A stretch of DNA of 42,697 nt. Origin: Rehaibacterium terrae. GTDB taxonomy: Bacteria; Pseudomonadota; Gammaproteobacteria; Xanthomonadales; Xanthomonadaceae. Location of the stretch: the NCBI RefSeq assembly GCF_014202935.1, contig NZ_JACHHX010000022.1, positions 1-42,697 on the forward strand, written 5' to 3'. Of this stretch, positions 26,329-36,731 are shown piece after piece. The notes beneath the pieces were generated by a model. The model searched no databases, had not been told where the DNA came from, and saw nothing but the letters and a program-made list of their open reading frames with translations. Each line of letters starts with the position of its first letter. The first letter of the stretch is position 1. The translations under genes and the position numbers were made by a program.

Positions 26329-26817
26329 CTACTCGGCCGCCTCGAAACGGTTGGCGGCGACGTTCTTGCGCACCTTGCGCGGATCCCAGACGCGGCCGTT
26401 CATGGCGATGTACACGCCGGGTGGCAGCGACTGCACCGCGCCGACGGCGGTGCCGATGTTGAACTCGGCGTCCGAGCCGCGGAAGCGCGCCGGGTTGAGG
26501 GCGCCGGTGAGCACGATGGTCTTGTCCGGGATCTCGGCCAGCACGCGGGCGGTGTCCACCATGGTGTCGGTGCCGTGCGTCACCAGTACGTGTTTCGCCG
26601 GCTGGGCGGCGATGGTCTGCTTGATGAGCTGGCGGTCGGCCTCGCTGATGTGCAGCGAGTCCTTGCGCAGGATCGGGATCACCGTGAAGCGGAAAGCGAC
26701 GCCAAGCTCCTCCAGGATGCGGCCGATCTGCGGCTCGCCGACCTGGTAATCGGACTTGTCGTCGAAATAGATCTTGTCGATCGTGCCGCCGGTGGTGACG
26801 ATGCAGAGCTGATCCAT
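26329..26817 (-). CDS. Stand-alone asparaginase N-terminal-domain protein
   Basis: A 162-aa protein with the asparaginase nucleophile motif IVTTGGTIDK at the N-terminus, then the second threonine motif LVTHGTDTMVDTA and IVLTGALNPAR. Classical type I/II asparaginases have about 320-350 aa with a second domain contributing dimer contacts; here only the N-terminal domain exists. Such short proteins occur in gammaproteobacteria and are of unproven activity. The start at 26817 (MDQLCIVTTGG) removes a 27-residue spurious extension. It is separate from DUF2069, 141 bp upstream on the same strand. Confidence 0.88.
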   Translation of the reverse strand: MDQLCIVTTGGTIDKIYFDDKSDYQVGEPQIGRILEELGVAFRFTVIPILRKDSLHISEADRQLIKQTIAAQPAKHVLVTHGTDTMVDTARVLAEIPDKTIVLTGALNPARFRGSDAEFNIGTAVGAVQSLPPGVYIAMNGRVWDPRKVRKNVAANRFEAAE

Positions 26818-26958
26818 GGCAGTGGGCGGGAGTCGGGGCGGGCGGATTATACGGCCGGCGTCAGGCCGGGTTGCGGCCCAACAGCCTGTCGAGGACAACC
26901 TGTCGGCCGAGCCAAGGGGGCTCGCATTGCGACTTGAAACGCACAGGCTGTGCGTTCT

Positions 26959-27899
<941 letters not shown>

Positions 27900-28004
27900 C
27901 TAAAGGGTACGGGGACGGTGGCGGGCCGCCAACCGTCCGCCGCCGACAGCCTGTGAAACCCGGGCGAGAGATGCAAAGCACGGCACCCGAAGCACTACAT
28001 CCAG

Positions 28005-28028
28005 AGCACGCACGGATCCGTGCGTGCT
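28005..28028. repeat. Perfect 24-bp palindrome
   Basis: AGCACGCACGGA followed directly by its inverse complement TCCGTGCGTGCT, in the divergent wrbA/yihY spacer. It has no loop, so it suits a dimeric protein-binding site or a cruciform rather than an RNA terminator. The half-site words ACGCACGGA also occur in the repeat at 10369-10468. Confidence 0.65.
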
Positions 28029-28125
28029 TTGGACTTGGCTTCAGGCTTTGGCTCTGGTGCCGGCTCCACGTGCAGCCGTCCACGCTCCTTCGCTCCAGCC
28101 CGCCCCGGACTGCTAGGCTTGTGCG

Positions 28126-29397
28126 ATGCCGATCCGCGAGCAGGTCATCGACTGGTGGGGGCGCCAGAGCCGGGAGCGTTGGCGCGCGTTCGCGCGCTTC
28201 CTCTGGCAGCGCTTCCTCGACGACCGCTGCTTCGAGACCGCCGGCGCGCTCGCCTACACCACGGTGTTCGCATTGGTGCCGCTGACCGCGGTGGCCTTCG
28301 GCGTGCTCTCCGTGTCCCCGGTGTTCGAGCAGTGGACCGGGCAGCTCGGCGATTTCGTGTTCACCCACTTCGTGCCGGAGGCGGCACGCGCGGTCGAGGA
28401 TTACCTGCTGCGTTTCGCCGAGGGTGCGAGCCGGCTGACGCTGGCCGGTGTGCTGGCGCTGATCGTCTCGGCGGCGCTGGTGCTGGCCGGCATCGAGAGC
28501 ACCTTCAACCGCATCTGGCGCGTGGAGACGGCGCGGCCGCCGCTGACCCGCCTGCTGGTCTACTGGGCGGCGCTGACGCTGGGCGTGCTGCTGGCCGTGG
28601 CCGGGCTGGCCTTCACCTCCTATCTCTACGCCGGCTCGCTGGGTGCGGCGGCGGTGCCGCAGCCCGTCGACCGCCTGCTGCGGGCGGTGCCGGTCGGCAT
28701 CGAGCTGGTCGTGTTCACCCTCGCCTACATGGTGATTCCCAACCGCACCGTCGCCTTCCGGCACGGGTTGGCCGGCGGCGCGCTGGCGACTGCGCTGTTC
28801 GAGGCGGCCAAGTACGCCTTCGCGCTGTACCTGCGCAGCGTGCCTTCCTACCAGGTGCTGTACGGTGCGCTGGCGGCGATCCCGATCTTCCTGCTCTGGG
28901 TCTACCTGAGCTGGGTGGTGGTGCTGCTGGGCGCCTCCTTCGCCGCCTCGCTCTCGGCCTTCCGCTTCCAGCCGGTGGCGATGCGGCTGCCGGCCGGCTA
29001 CGAACTGTTCGGGCTGCTGCGTCTGCTCGGGCGCTTCCGCCAGGCGCACCGCCGCGGCGCGGTGCTGGACAGCGACACCCTGCACCGGCTGGAGCCGAGC
29101 CTGACCGACGATCTGATGCAGCGTATGCTGGGCGATCTGGCGCGTGCCGGCATCGTCCGGCGTGCCGAAGGCGGCGGCTGGCTGCTGGCGCGCGATCTCG
29201 ACCAGGTGCCGCTGGCCGAGCTGTACGAAACTGCCCGGCTGCGGATCCCGGTGGCCGAGGCGCGCCTGCCCTGCCGCGACGATCCGCTGGGCTGCGCCGC
29301 CGCCGCGGCGCTGGACGAACTGCGGCTGCCGCTGCGGGCTGAACTCAAGCGCCCGGTCGGCAGTCTGTTGAGAGACATCGAGGACGATCACCCATGA
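28126..29397 (+). CDS. YihY family inner-membrane protein
   Basis: A 423-aa protein with about six transmembrane helices in residues 40-285 and the family motifs DDRCFETAGALAYTTVFALV, ESTFNRIW, NRTVAFRHGLAGG and FAKY-like FEAAKYAFALYL. A cytosolic C-terminal winged-helix-like region follows (about 300-423). Formerly annotated as ribonuclease BN, which is incorrect for this family; transport or envelope roles are unproven. TAGGCT at 28114-28119 is only 7 nt before the ATG, so the mRNA may be leaderless. The stop overlaps the next gene's ATG. Confidence 0.92.
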   Translation: MPIREQVIDWWGRQSRERWRAFARFLWQRFLDDRCFETAGALAYTTVFALVPLTAVAFGVLSVSPVFEQWTGQLGDFVFTHFVPEAARAVEDYLLRFAEGASRLTLAGVLALIVSAALVLAGIESTFNRIWRVETARPPLTRLLVYWAALTLGVLLAVAGLAFTSYLYAGSLGAAAVPQPVDRLLRAVPVGIELVVFTLAYMVIPNRTVAFRHGLAGGALATALFEAAKYAFALYLRSVPSYQVLYGALAAIPIFLLWVYLSWVVVLLGASFAASLSAFRFQPVAMRLPAGYELFGLLRLLGRFRQAHRRGAVLDSDTLHRLEPSLTDDLMQRMLGDLARAGIVRRAEGGGWLLARDLDQVPLAELYETARLRIPVAEARLPCRDDPLGCAAAAALDELRLPLRAELKRPVGSLLRDIEDDHP

Positions 29398-29930
29398 CGC
29401 AGCGACCTGCCTCCGCCCTTTTCATGCTCCTGCTGCTGGGCGGTTGTGCCGACCGCGCGGCCGACGATGCGACCGCCGCGCCGGTGGCCGAAGCCGCGGT
29501 CGCCGGAACCGAAGCGGGAGCGGGGCCGGCCTTGGCGATCGATACCCTGGATCACGGCCGCTTCGATCTCGCCGGGCACCGCGGCCAGTGGGTGGTGGTC
29601 AATTTCTGGGCGACCTGGTGCGCACCCTGCCTGAAGGAGATCCCGGACCTGTCCGCCTTTCACGACAGCCGCGAGGACGTGACGGTGATCGGCCTGGCCT
29701 ACGAGGAGATCGAGCCGGACGACATGCGTGCCTTCCTGCGCAAGGTGCCGGCCAGCTATCCGATCGCCATCGTCGATGTCTACGACCCGCCGGCGGCCTT
29801 CGACACGCCGCGCGGGTTGCCGATGACCTATCTGATCGCGCCGGACGGCACGGTGGCCAGGCAGTTCCTCGGGCCGGTCACGTCCGCGGAGCTGGCCGAG
29901 GCCATTGCCGCCCATCCGGTGCGCGGCTGA
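29394..29930 (+). CDS. TlpA/ResA-like thioredoxin-fold lipoprotein
   Basis: 178 aa with a lipoprotein signal (FMLLLLGGC, lipobox LGGC, Cys18), an Ala-rich tether, and a thioredoxin domain whose active site is WATWCAPCLKE (CXXC). The cis-proline region GLPMTYLIAPDG is present. It probably reduces disulfides in the periplasm, for instance of apocytochromes or other exported proteins. It overlaps yihY by ATGA, so they are co-transcribed, and is followed 13 nt later by the acylphosphatase gene. Confidence 0.93.
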   Translation: MTQRPASALFMLLLLGGCADRAADDATAAPVAEAAVAGTEAGAGPALAIDTLDHGRFDLAGHRGQWVVVNFWATWCAPCLKEIPDLSAFHDSREDVTVIGLAYEEIEPDDMRAFLRKVPASYPIAIVDVYDPPAAFDTPRGLPMTYLIAPDGTVARQFLGPVTSAELAEAIAAHPVRG

Positions 29931-29943
29931 GGGAGGACGAGCC

Positions 29944-30210
29944 ATGCAGGCAGTGCGCTTCTATGTCACCGGGCGGGTGCAGGGTGTGTTTTTCCGCGCC
30001 TCGACCCGCGAGCAGGCCGAGCGTCTGGGCCTGAAGGGGTATGCGCGCAACCTGCCCGACGGGCGGGTGGAGGTGCTGGCCGTCGGTGACGACGGCGCCA
30101 TCGCCGCCCTCGAGCGCTGGCTGTGGAAAGGGCCCGAGCGCGCCCATGTGGAGGACGTCGCCCGCGAGCCGGCCGAGGCCGAGGTGACCGAGGGCTTCCG
30201 CACCGCCTGA
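29944..30210 (+). CDS. acyP: Acylphosphatase
   Basis: An 88-aa enzyme hydrolysing carboxyl-phosphate bonds of acylphosphates. The catalytic loop VTGRVQGVFFRAST holds the phosphate-binding arginine, and GYARNLPDGRVEV contains the catalytic asparagine. ATG at 29944 follows GAGGACGA; the longer upstream frame overlaps the TlpA-like gene and is rejected. The length is typical at 88-92 aa. Confidence 0.95.
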   Translation: MQAVRFYVTGRVQGVFFRASTREQAERLGLKGYARNLPDGRVEVLAVGDDGAIAALERWLWKGPERAHVEDVAREPAEAEVTEGFRTA

Positions 30211-30680
30211 GGGCCGGAATGCGTTTGCGGTGAGCCGTGGCGAGGCTGCGCCGAGGTGCGCCACGCCGGGACGCCGGCCGGCTGACATGCCGCCTGCGCC
30301 GGTCCGCCACCGGCAGCCGCATGCTGCGGGTCGATGCGCAGACGGCACCCCGTCGCAGGTGCACCGCCGGCCATGGTCGGGGTGGCCACAGCGGTGGAAC
30401 CCGAGTTCGCACCACAGCACTGGGCGCCGGGCAGCATGGTCAGCCGCGGGCGTCTGCAATCTGGCCAGAAGGTGGTCTGGCCTGCGCCGCTGGTGATGGC
30501 AAAGGTGAGCGCGCCACCTCAGCCGTCATACACATGGATGAGGGGCGTGCGATCCGCGGCACGCGGCGCTGGACTCCGTCGCCCGGAGCCAGCCCGGGTC
30601 ATGCCCGCTGTGCGTTCGCTGCGCGTGGCCCCACCCCATTGGGAACGGCCGTGATCGAATGCGGTTTCCGGGGCCCGGCC
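30211..30680. other. Gene-free spacer between acyP and ppk2
   Basis: The convergent spacer of 470 bp carries several open frames on both strands, but their translations are Arg/Pro-rich, without recognisable domains or ribosome binding sites. I see no gene and no strong terminator. It may contain decayed sequence. Confidence 0.45.
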
Positions 30681-31448
30681 TCAATACCGCGACCGGATCG
30701 GCTTCACCGGGCCGGTGAAGCGCTCGCGCGCCGGCTTGCCCGCGAGCGGCGGCAGCGTCACCGGCGACTCGGGCAGGCGCAGGTCGGGCAGGTGGTCGAG
30801 CAGGTGGCGAATCAGGGTCAGCCGGCCGCGCCGCTGGTCGTTGAAGTCGACCACGTACCACGGTGCATGACGGGTATGGGTGGCCTCGAACATCGCATCA
30901 CGCGCCTGGCCATACTCGCGGTACTTTTCGCGCGCTGCGAGGTCGACCGGCGAGAGCTTCCAGCGCTTGAGCGGGTCGGCGGCGCGCTCGGCGAAGCGCG
31001 CCTCCTGCTGGGCCTGGTCCACGGCCAGCCAGTACTTGAACAGCAGGATGCCGTCCTCGACCAGCATCTTCTCGAATACCGGGGCCTGCTTCAGGAAGCG
31101 CGTGTACTCGCTCTCGCTGCAGAAGCCCATGACCCGCTCCACGCCGGCGCGGTTGTACCAGCTGCGATCGAACAGCGCGATCTCGCCGGCGGCGGGCAGA
31201 TGCCCGACATAGCGCTGGAAGTACCATTGACCGCGCTCGCGCTCGGTCGGCTTGGCCAGTGCGACCACATGCACCTGGCGTGGATTGAGCGTGGCGGTGA
31301 TGGCGTTGATGGTGCCGCCCTTGCCGGCGGTGTCGCGGCCCTCCAGCAGCACGACCAGCCGCTTGCCGGTGTGCTGCAGCCAGCGGGCGAGCTGATTGAG
31401 TTCGAGCTGCAGCGGTTCGAGGTGGGCTTCGTAGTCCTTCTTCTTCAT
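30681..31448 (-). CDS. ppk2: Polyphosphate kinase 2
   Basis: A 255-aa single-domain PPK2 with Walker [18 protein letters not shown], the lid region [16 protein letters not shown] and Walker B/lid [20 protein letters not shown]2 enzymes use polyphosphate to phosphorylate nucleoside diphosphates (or the reverse). The one-domain length fits class I (NDP kinase type), by family knowledge. ATG at 31448. Lies 21 nt after moaB on the same strand. Confidence 0.94.
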   Translation of the reverse strand: MKKKDYEAHLEPLQLELNQLARWLQHTGKRLVVLLEGRDTAGKGGTINAITATLNPRQVHVVALAKPTERERGQWYFQRYVGHLPAAGEIALFDRSWYNRAGVERVMGFCSESEYTRFLKQAPVFEKMLVEDGILLFKYWLAVDQAQQEARFAERAADPLKRWKLSPVDLAAREKYREYGQARDAMFEATHTRHAPWYVVDFNDQRRGRLTLIRHLLDHLPDLRLPESPVTLPPLAGKPARERFTGPVKPIRSRY

Positions 31449-31469
31449 CGCGCGGCTCCTCCGGGACGG

Positions 31470-31991
31470 TCAGCGCTCGCGCAGCCGCGGGCGCAGGCCG
31501 GCGAGATTGCAGGGGCGGGTGCGGGCGTCGAGCTGGGCGCGGATCAGTTTTTCCCAGCCGGTGCGGCAGGCCGAGGTCGAGCCGGGCAGGCAGAACACGA
31601 AGGTGCCGTTGGCGACGCCGGCGAAGGCGCGCGACTGCAGTGCGCTGGTGCCGATTTCGTCGACACTGATCGCGCGGAACAGTTCGCCGAAGCCGGGCAT
31701 CGGCTTGTCCAGCAGCGGCAGCAGCGCCTCGGGCGTGGAGTCGCGGCCGGTGAAGCCGGTGCCGCCGGTGACCAGTACGCCGTCCACGCCCTCGTCGGCG
31801 ATCCATTTCGAAACCAGCGCACGCAATCGGTAGATGTCGTCGGGCAGCAGCGCGCGCTCGACCAGCCGGTGGCCGGCCTCGCCCAGCGCGGCCACGAGGT
31901 AGTCGCCGGAGCTGTCGTTGTCCGCGGTACGGGTGTCGGAGACGGTCAGCACGCACAGGTTGAGCGGGATGAAGTCGGTGGTAGCGCTCAT
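31470..31991 (-). CDS. moaB: Molybdenum cofactor biosynthesis protein MoaB
   Basis: A 173-aa MoaB/MogA-like fold. Seen: LCVLTVSDTRT, the active site VLVTGGTGFTGRDSTPEAL and the conserved MPGFGELFR, FCLPGS. It is thought to adenylylate molybdopterin before metal insertion, although MoaB activity in gammaproteobacteria is debated. No other molybdopterin genes are in this window. It lies 19 nt after prfA on the same strand. Confidence 0.94.
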   Translation of the reverse strand: MSATTDFIPLNLCVLTVSDTRTADNDSSGDYLVAALGEAGHRLVERALLPDDIYRLRALVSKWIADEGVDGVLVTGGTGFTGRDSTPEALLPLLDKPMPGFGELFRAISVDEIGTSALQSRAFAGVANGTFVFCLPGSTSACRTGWEKLIRAQLDARTRPCNLAGLRPRLRER

Positions 31992-32010
31992 GAGGGGTGT
32001 CCTGTGCGGC

Positions 32011-33096
32011 TCAGGCCGCTTCGGTGAGCAGTTTGAGTTCGTCGGCCTGGTGCTCGACGGTGAGGCGGTCGATCAGTTCGTCGAGGTCGCCTTCCATCAC
32101 CTCCGGCAGACGGTAGAGCGTGAGCCCTTCGACACGGTGGTCGGTGATGCGGCCCTGGGGAAAGTTGTAGGTGCGGATACGCTGGCTGCGGTCGCCGCTG
32201 CCGACCTGCAGGCGGCGCGAGGCGGCCTGGGCGGCGGTCTGCTTCGCCCGCTCCTCGTCGAGCAGTCGCGCCTTGAGCAGCGACAGGGCGCGGGCGCGGT
32301 TCTTGTGCTGGCTGCGCTCGTCCTGGCACTCGACCACGATGCCGGTCGGCAGGTGGGTGATGCGGATCGCCGAGTCGGTCTTGTTGACGTGCTGGCCGCC
32401 GGCGCCGGAGGCGCGGAAGGTGTCGATCTTGAGGTCGGCGTCACGGATCTCGATCTCGTCGATCTCGTCGAGCTCGGGCAGGATCGCCACCGTCGCCGCC
32501 GAGGTGTGGATGCGGCCCTGCGACTCGGTGGCCGGCACGCGCTGCACGCGGTGGGTGCCGGACTCGAACTTCAGCCGCGAGTAGGCGCCACGGCCCTCGA
32601 TGCGGGCGATGATCTCCTTGTAGCCGCCGTGCTCGCCCTCGCTGGCCGAGAGCACTTCGACCTGCCAGCGCCGGCGTTCGGCATAGCGCGCGTACATGCG
32701 GAACAGGTCGCCGGCGAAGATCGCCGCCTCGTCGCCGCCGGTGCCGGCGCGGATTTCGAGAAACAGGTTGGCCTCGTCACGCGGGTCTTTCGGGATCAGC
32801 AGCAGGCCGAGTTCGCGTTCGAGCCTGTCCAGCCGTTCGCGGGCGACGGGGATTTCTTCCTCGGCCAGTTCGCGCATTTCCGGGTCGCGCAGCATGGCCT
32901 CGGCAGCGGCGAGGTCGCGCTGGGCCTGGTCGTAGGCCGTCAGCGCTTCGGCGAGCGGCTCGAGCTGGGCGTACTCGCGCGAGAGGTCGCGGTAGCGCTT
33001 GCCGTCGGCGAGGACGTCCGGCTCGGCCAACAGCCGCCCGACCTCCTCGCGGCGTTCGGCGAGGGCGTCAAGCTTGCGGCGGAGATTGGGCGTCAT
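32011..33096 (-). CDS. prfA: Peptide chain release factor 1
   Basis: A 361-aa class I release factor recognising UAA and UAG. Domain 2 carries the PxT anticodon mimic ([15 protein letters not shown]), and domain 3 the catalytic GGQ ([17 protein letters not shown]). The start is ATG at 33096 ([15 protein letters not shown]); the longer frame adds non-homologous residues. It overlaps the end of hemA by 29 nt in another frame, the conserved hemA-prfA pair. The usual downstream prmC is absent here; moaB follows instead. Confidence 0.97.
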   Translation of the reverse strand: MTPNLRRKLDALAERREEVGRLLAEPDVLADGKRYRDLSREYAQLEPLAEALTAYDQAQRDLAAAEAMLRDPEMRELAEEEIPVARERLDRLERELGLLLIPKDPRDEANLFLEIRAGTGGDEAAIFAGDLFRMYARYAERRRWQVEVLSASEGEHGGYKEIIARIEGRGAYSRLKFESGTHRVQRVPATESQGRIHTSAATVAILPELDEIDEIEIRDADLKIDTFRASGAGGQHVNKTDSAIRITHLPTGIVVECQDERSQHKNRARALSLLKARLLDEERAKQTAAQAASRRLQVGSGDRSQRIRTYNFPQGRITDHRVEGLTLYRLPEVMEGDLDELIDRLTVEHQADELKLLTEAA

Positions 33097-34360
33097 CGGG
33101 CGGGGTCGCGTCCTGGGTGTCGAACAGCCGCTCGGCGGCACGCAACAGGTCCAGGTCGCCGGACAGGGCGGCCTGGCGCAGCGCGCTGGTGGGTGCGTGC
33201 AGCAGCTTGTTGGTCAGCGTATGGGCGAGGAAATCCAGTACCGCATTCGGGTCGCGGCCCTGGGCGAGCTGCTGGCGGGCCTTGTCCAGCACCTCGGCGC
33301 GGACGAGTTCGCCGCGGGCACGCAGCTTCTTGAGCGTGTCCTGGCGGGCGGCGCCCTGCCACCAGGCCATGAAGTGCTCGACCTGCAGTTCGATGATGGC
33401 CTCGGCTTCGTCGGCGGCCTCGCGGCGCGAACGGCGGTTTTCCTCGATGACCTGTTCGAGGTCGTCGACGGTGTACAGGTAGACATCGCCGAGTTCGGCC
33501 ACCGCCGGCTCGATGTCGCGCGGCACGGCCAGGTCGAGCATGAACATCGGCCGGTGCCTGCGCGCGGCCAGTGCCTGTTCGACCTGGGGCCGGTGCAGGA
33601 CCGGTTCGCGGCTGGCGGTGGCCGAGATCACGATGTCGGCCTCGGCCAGGTGCTGCGGGAGGTCGCTGAGCGGCAGGGCGTAGCCGCCGAAGCGGCTGGC
33701 CAGCGCCTGGGCGTGCTCGAGGGTGCGGTTGGCGACCAGCAGCCGCCTGGCTTTGGCATCGACCAGATGGCGCGCGGCCAGCTCGATGGTGTCGCCGGCG
33801 CCGATCAGCATCACCGTGGCCTGGTCGAGTTCGGAGAACACCTGCTGGGCGAGACGCACGGCGGCGAAGGCCACCGACACCGGTGCGGCGCCGATGCGGG
33901 TGTCGGTGCGCACCCGCTTGGCCACCGAGAAGCAGTGCTGGAACAGCCGGTCGAGGGGCGTCTTGAGGGCGCCGGCCGCGCGCGCGGCCAGCCAGGCGTC
34001 CTTGACCTGGCCGAGGATCTGCGGTTCGCCGAGCACCAGCGAGTCAAGTCCGGTGGCGACGCGGAACAGATGACGCACGGCCTCGGCGTCGACGTGCCGG
34101 TACAGGTAGGTTTCCAGTGCGTCGCGGCCGAGGGCGTGATGGTCGGCCAGCCATTGCAGCGCGCGCGACTCGGCGCCGTCCTCGACGCTGGCGTAGAGCT
34201 CGGTGCGGTTGCAGGTGGACAGCAGCGCGGCCTCCTGCACGCCCGGCACCGACAGCAGCGAACGCAGCGCGTCCGGCATGGCGTCCGGCGCGAAGGCCAC
34301 CCGCTCGCGCAGCGCGAGGGGGGCGGTCTGATGGTTGAGGCCGAGGCTGATCAGCGCCAT
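33068..34360 (-). CDS. hemA: Glutamyl-tRNA reductase
   Basis: First committed step of C5 tetrapyrrole synthesis: reduces glutamyl-tRNA to glutamate-1-semialdehyde. The 430 aa contain the catalytic cysteine in [29 protein letters not shown], the NADPH-binding [17 protein letters not shown] and the C-terminal dimerisation helix. The start is ATG 34360 ([15 protein letters not shown]). Its N-terminal stability residues are of the usual gammaproteobacterial type. TAGAAT on the minus strand (34414-34419) may be its -10. Divergent from the TPR gene. Confidence 0.96.
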   Translation of the reverse strand: MALISLGLNHQTAPLALRERVAFAPDAMPDALRSLLSVPGVQEAALLSTCNRTELYASVEDGAESRALQWLADHHALGRDALETYLYRHVDAEAVRHLFRVATGLDSLVLGEPQILGQVKDAWLAARAAGALKTPLDRLFQHCFSVAKRVRTDTRIGAAPVSVAFAAVRLAQQVFSELDQATVMLIGAGDTIELAARHLVDAKARRLLVANRTLEHAQALASRFGGYALPLSDLPQHLAEADIVISATASREPVLHRPQVEQALAARRHRPMFMLDLAVPRDIEPAVAELGDVYLYTVDDLEQVIEENRRSRREAADEAEAIIELQVEHFMAWWQGAARQDTLKKLRARGELVRAEVLDKARQQLAQGRDPNAVLDFLAHTLTNKLLHAPTSALRQAALSGDLDLLRAAERLFDTQDATPPDDAQSPPQA

Positions 34361-34413
34361 GCGCGCAGGAAGGGATGCGGTAAGCTTCCCGAAGTGATGA
34401 CTGTCCGGCACGG

Positions 34414-34419
34414 ATTCTA
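34414..34419 (-). promoter_or_regulatory. -10 element for hemA
   Basis: On the minus strand TAGAAT (GGCTAGAATCC context) lies 54 nt upstream of the hemA start. It matches the consensus at five of six positions, with no clear -35. Confidence 0.4.
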
Positions 34420-34440
34420 GCCGGTGGCGCCCCCGGAGCC

Positions 34441-36114
34441 ATGACTTTGCGCAAATTCAAGCGTTTGCTGCCGCTGTTCGCGGCCAGCCTGCTGACCTGC
34501 CTTGCGGTATCCGCCCAGCCGCCGGCCAAGGCCGATCCCGGGGTCGTGCTGGAGGGGGTTCTCGCCGGCGAGTTCGCACTGCAGGCCGGGCGTCTGTCGG
34601 AGGCGGCCGAGCGCTATCTCGTCGCGGCCACCGCGACCGGGGACGTGGCAGTGGCCGAGCGGGCCACCCAGGTGGCGCTGCTCGCCAACCGCGCCGAGCT
34701 GGCCGCGGCGGCGCTGGAGCGCTGGTTGGCGCTCGACCCGCAGTCGCAGGGTGCGCTGGCGGCCCGCGCCACCCTGGCATTGCGGCAGGGGCAGGCCGAC
34801 CAGGCTTTCGAGGCGCTCAGGGGGCTCTACCGTCACCCGGGCGACGATGGCTGGCGGCGCGCCATGCAGGCGCTGGTCGCCGCCGGCGCCGCCGACACCG
34901 CGCACGGCGTGATGACCCGCCTGCTCGAAGCCGATGCTCTGCCCGACGAGCTGCAGGCCTGGCTGTCCTTCGGCGGTCTGGCGCAGCAGCTGGGCCACCG
35001 CGAGCTGTCGCTGCGGGTGGTCGAGCGGGTGGTGGCGCGCTTCCCGGACGAGCCGCGCGCCTGGCTGCTCAAGGCCGGCCAGCTTCGTCAGGCCGGCGAC
35101 GACGAGGGGGCGCGGGCGGCGATCGGCCGCATCCTGCAGCACGCCGGCGAGGACACCGCGCTGCGGCTGGCCGCGGCCGGTGAGTTCGATCGCCTCGGCG
35201 ACCCGCGCGCGGCCGCCGAGGCGCTGGCCCGCGGGCCGCAGGACGACCAGCTGTACGCTGCCCGCGCGGCCTACCTCGCGCGCGCCGGCGACAAGGAAGG
35301 GTTGGCTGCCCTGTATGCGGAGATCCAGGCGGCGGGCACGGAACGCCCCGATCCACTGCGGCGTCTGCTGCTCGGTCAGCTGGCCGAACATCTGGAGCGT
35401 CGCGACGAGGCCCTGCGCTGGTATCGCAGTGTGCCGGCCGGTCCGGCGCGCGGCCAGGCGCGGTTGCGGATCGCGCTGGTGCTGGAGTCGGCCGGCGACA
35501 TCGACGGCGCCGTGCGCCAGCTGCGCGAGCTGCAGGTGTCCGAGGACGAGGACGGCGAACTGGTGCGCGACAGCTACCTGCTGGAGGCCGAGCTGCACAC
35601 CCGCCGCGGCGAGTACCACGAGGCGCTGGCCGTCTATGGGCGCGGGCTGGCCATCTTCGAGGACGATCCGCGCCTGCTCTACGGCCGCGCACTCACCCAC
35701 GAACGGCTCGACGACATCGCCGCCGCAGAGGCGGACCTGCGCGCCATCCTCGAATTCGACCCGGACAACACCGAAACGCTGAACGCCCTCGGCTACACCT
35801 TGGCCGACCGCACCGACCGCCATGAGGAGGCGCTGGGCTACATCGAGCGCGCCTATGCGGCCGATCCCGACAATCCGGCCATCATCGACAGCCTGGGCTG
35901 GGTGCTGTACCGGCTCGGCCGGGTCGAGGAGGCGCTGCGCCACCTGCGCCGCGCCTTCGAGATGATGCAGGACGCCGAAATCGCCGCCCATCTCGGCGAG
36001 GTGCTGTGGGTGACCGGCGAACACGAGGCCGCCCGCGCGATCTGGGAGCAGGGCAGGGCACTGGATCCGGACAACCGCGCCTTGCGCGAGACGCTGGAGC
36101 GCTTTCTGCCGTGA
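34441..36114 (+). CDS. Tetratricopeptide repeat protein, exported
   Basis: 557 aa with an N-terminal signal peptide ([20 protein letters not shown]) and many TPR units, clearest at about 395-480 and 440-520 ([60 protein letters not shown]). TPRs mediate protein contacts, so it is probably a periplasmic or lipoprotein-like scaffold. It sits immediately before lolB, overlapping it by GTGA, a linkage conserved in this order. A role in outer-membrane biogenesis is therefore likely but is inference. Confidence 0.9.
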   Translation: MTLRKFKRLLPLFAASLLTCLAVSAQPPAKADPGVVLEGVLAGEFALQAGRLSEAAERYLVAATATGDVAVAERATQVALLANRAELAAAALERWLALDPQSQGALAARATLALRQGQADQAFEALRGLYRHPGDDGWRRAMQALVAAGAADTAHGVMTRLLEADALPDELQAWLSFGGLAQQLGHRELSLRVVERVVARFPDEPRAWLLKAGQLRQAGDDEGARAAIGRILQHAGEDTALRLAAAGEFDRLGDPRAAAEALARGPQDDQLYAARAAYLARAGDKEGLAALYAEIQAAGTERPDPLRRLLLGQLAEHLERRDEALRWYRSVPAGPARGQARLRIALVLESAGDIDGAVRQLRELQVSEDEDGELVRDSYLLEAELHTRRGEYHEALAVYGRGLAIFEDDPRLLYGRALTHERLDDIAAAEADLRAILEFDPDNTETLNALGYTLADRTDRHEEALGYIERAYAADPDNPAIIDSLGWVLYRLGRVEEALRHLRRAFEMMQDAEIAAHLGEVLWVTGEHEAARAIWEQGRALDPDNRALRETLERFLP

Positions 36115-36731
36115 TCCGCGCGTTCGCGACGCTCGCTCTGGCGGCGGCGCTGGTCGCTTGCGCTCCGACGCCGGCGCGGCGCGCGCCCGACGCCGCCCTG
36201 CTGGCCGCCCAGGCGGCCCGCGAGGCGACGCTGGCCGGGATGCCGGCCTGGGCGCTGACCGGCCGCATCGCCGTGTCCGACGGCCGCGACGGCGGCAGCG
36301 GGCGGATCGACTGGTTCCAGGATGGCGACGATTTCGACATCCGCCTGAGCGCGCCGGTGTCGCGGCAGAGCTGGCGGCTGCTGCGCCGGGGCGGCGTGGT
36401 GCGGCTGGAGGGCCTGGACGGCGGTCCGCGCGAGGGCGACGACCCGCAGCGGCTGCTGTGGGAGGCGACCGGCTGGCTGATCCCGGTCGAGGCCCTGGCC
36501 GCCTGGGTGCGTGGCGCGCGCGCGCCCGGTGCGGCGGCGCTGGAATTCGGGCCCGAGGGCTTGCCGGCCCTGCTGCTGCAGCACGACTGGCGGGTCGAAT
36601 ACCGGCTCTGGGATGCCGCCGCCGCGCCGCCGCGCCCGTTGCGTGTGTTCGCCAGCCGCGGCGATGCACGGGTGCGGCTGACCGTCGACCGCTGGGACTG
36701 GCCGGCCCCGGATGTCTCCGCCCGGCCATGA
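36111..36731 (+). CDS. lolB: Outer-membrane lipoprotein LolB
   Basis: A 206-aa lipoprotein; signal [16 protein letters not shown] with lipobox LVAC. It accepts lipoproteins from LolA and inserts them in the outer membrane. The family motifs [44 protein letters not shown] and [14 protein letters not shown] are seen. GTG start at 36111 overlaps the TPR stop, and the stop overlaps the ispE ATG. LolA is not in the window. Confidence 0.92.
   Translation: MIRAFATLALAAALVACAPTPARRAPDAALLAAQAAREATLAGMPAWALTGRIAVSDGRDGGSGRIDWFQDGDDFDIRLSAPVSRQSWRLLRRGGVVRLEGLDGGPREGDDPQRLLWEATGWLIPVEALAAWVRGARAPGAAALEFGPEGLPALLLQHDWRVEYRLWDAAAAPPRPLRVFASRGDARVRLTVDRWDWPAPDVSARP

Noticed and set aside
30526-30861. Minus-strand frame overlapping the ppk2 end and spacer
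   Set aside because: Arg/Pro/Ala-rich composition, out of frame with ppk2, with no ribosome binding site.
30237-32027. 596-codon plus-strand open frame
   Set aside because: It is antisense to ppk2 and moaB, both clearly identified by motifs.
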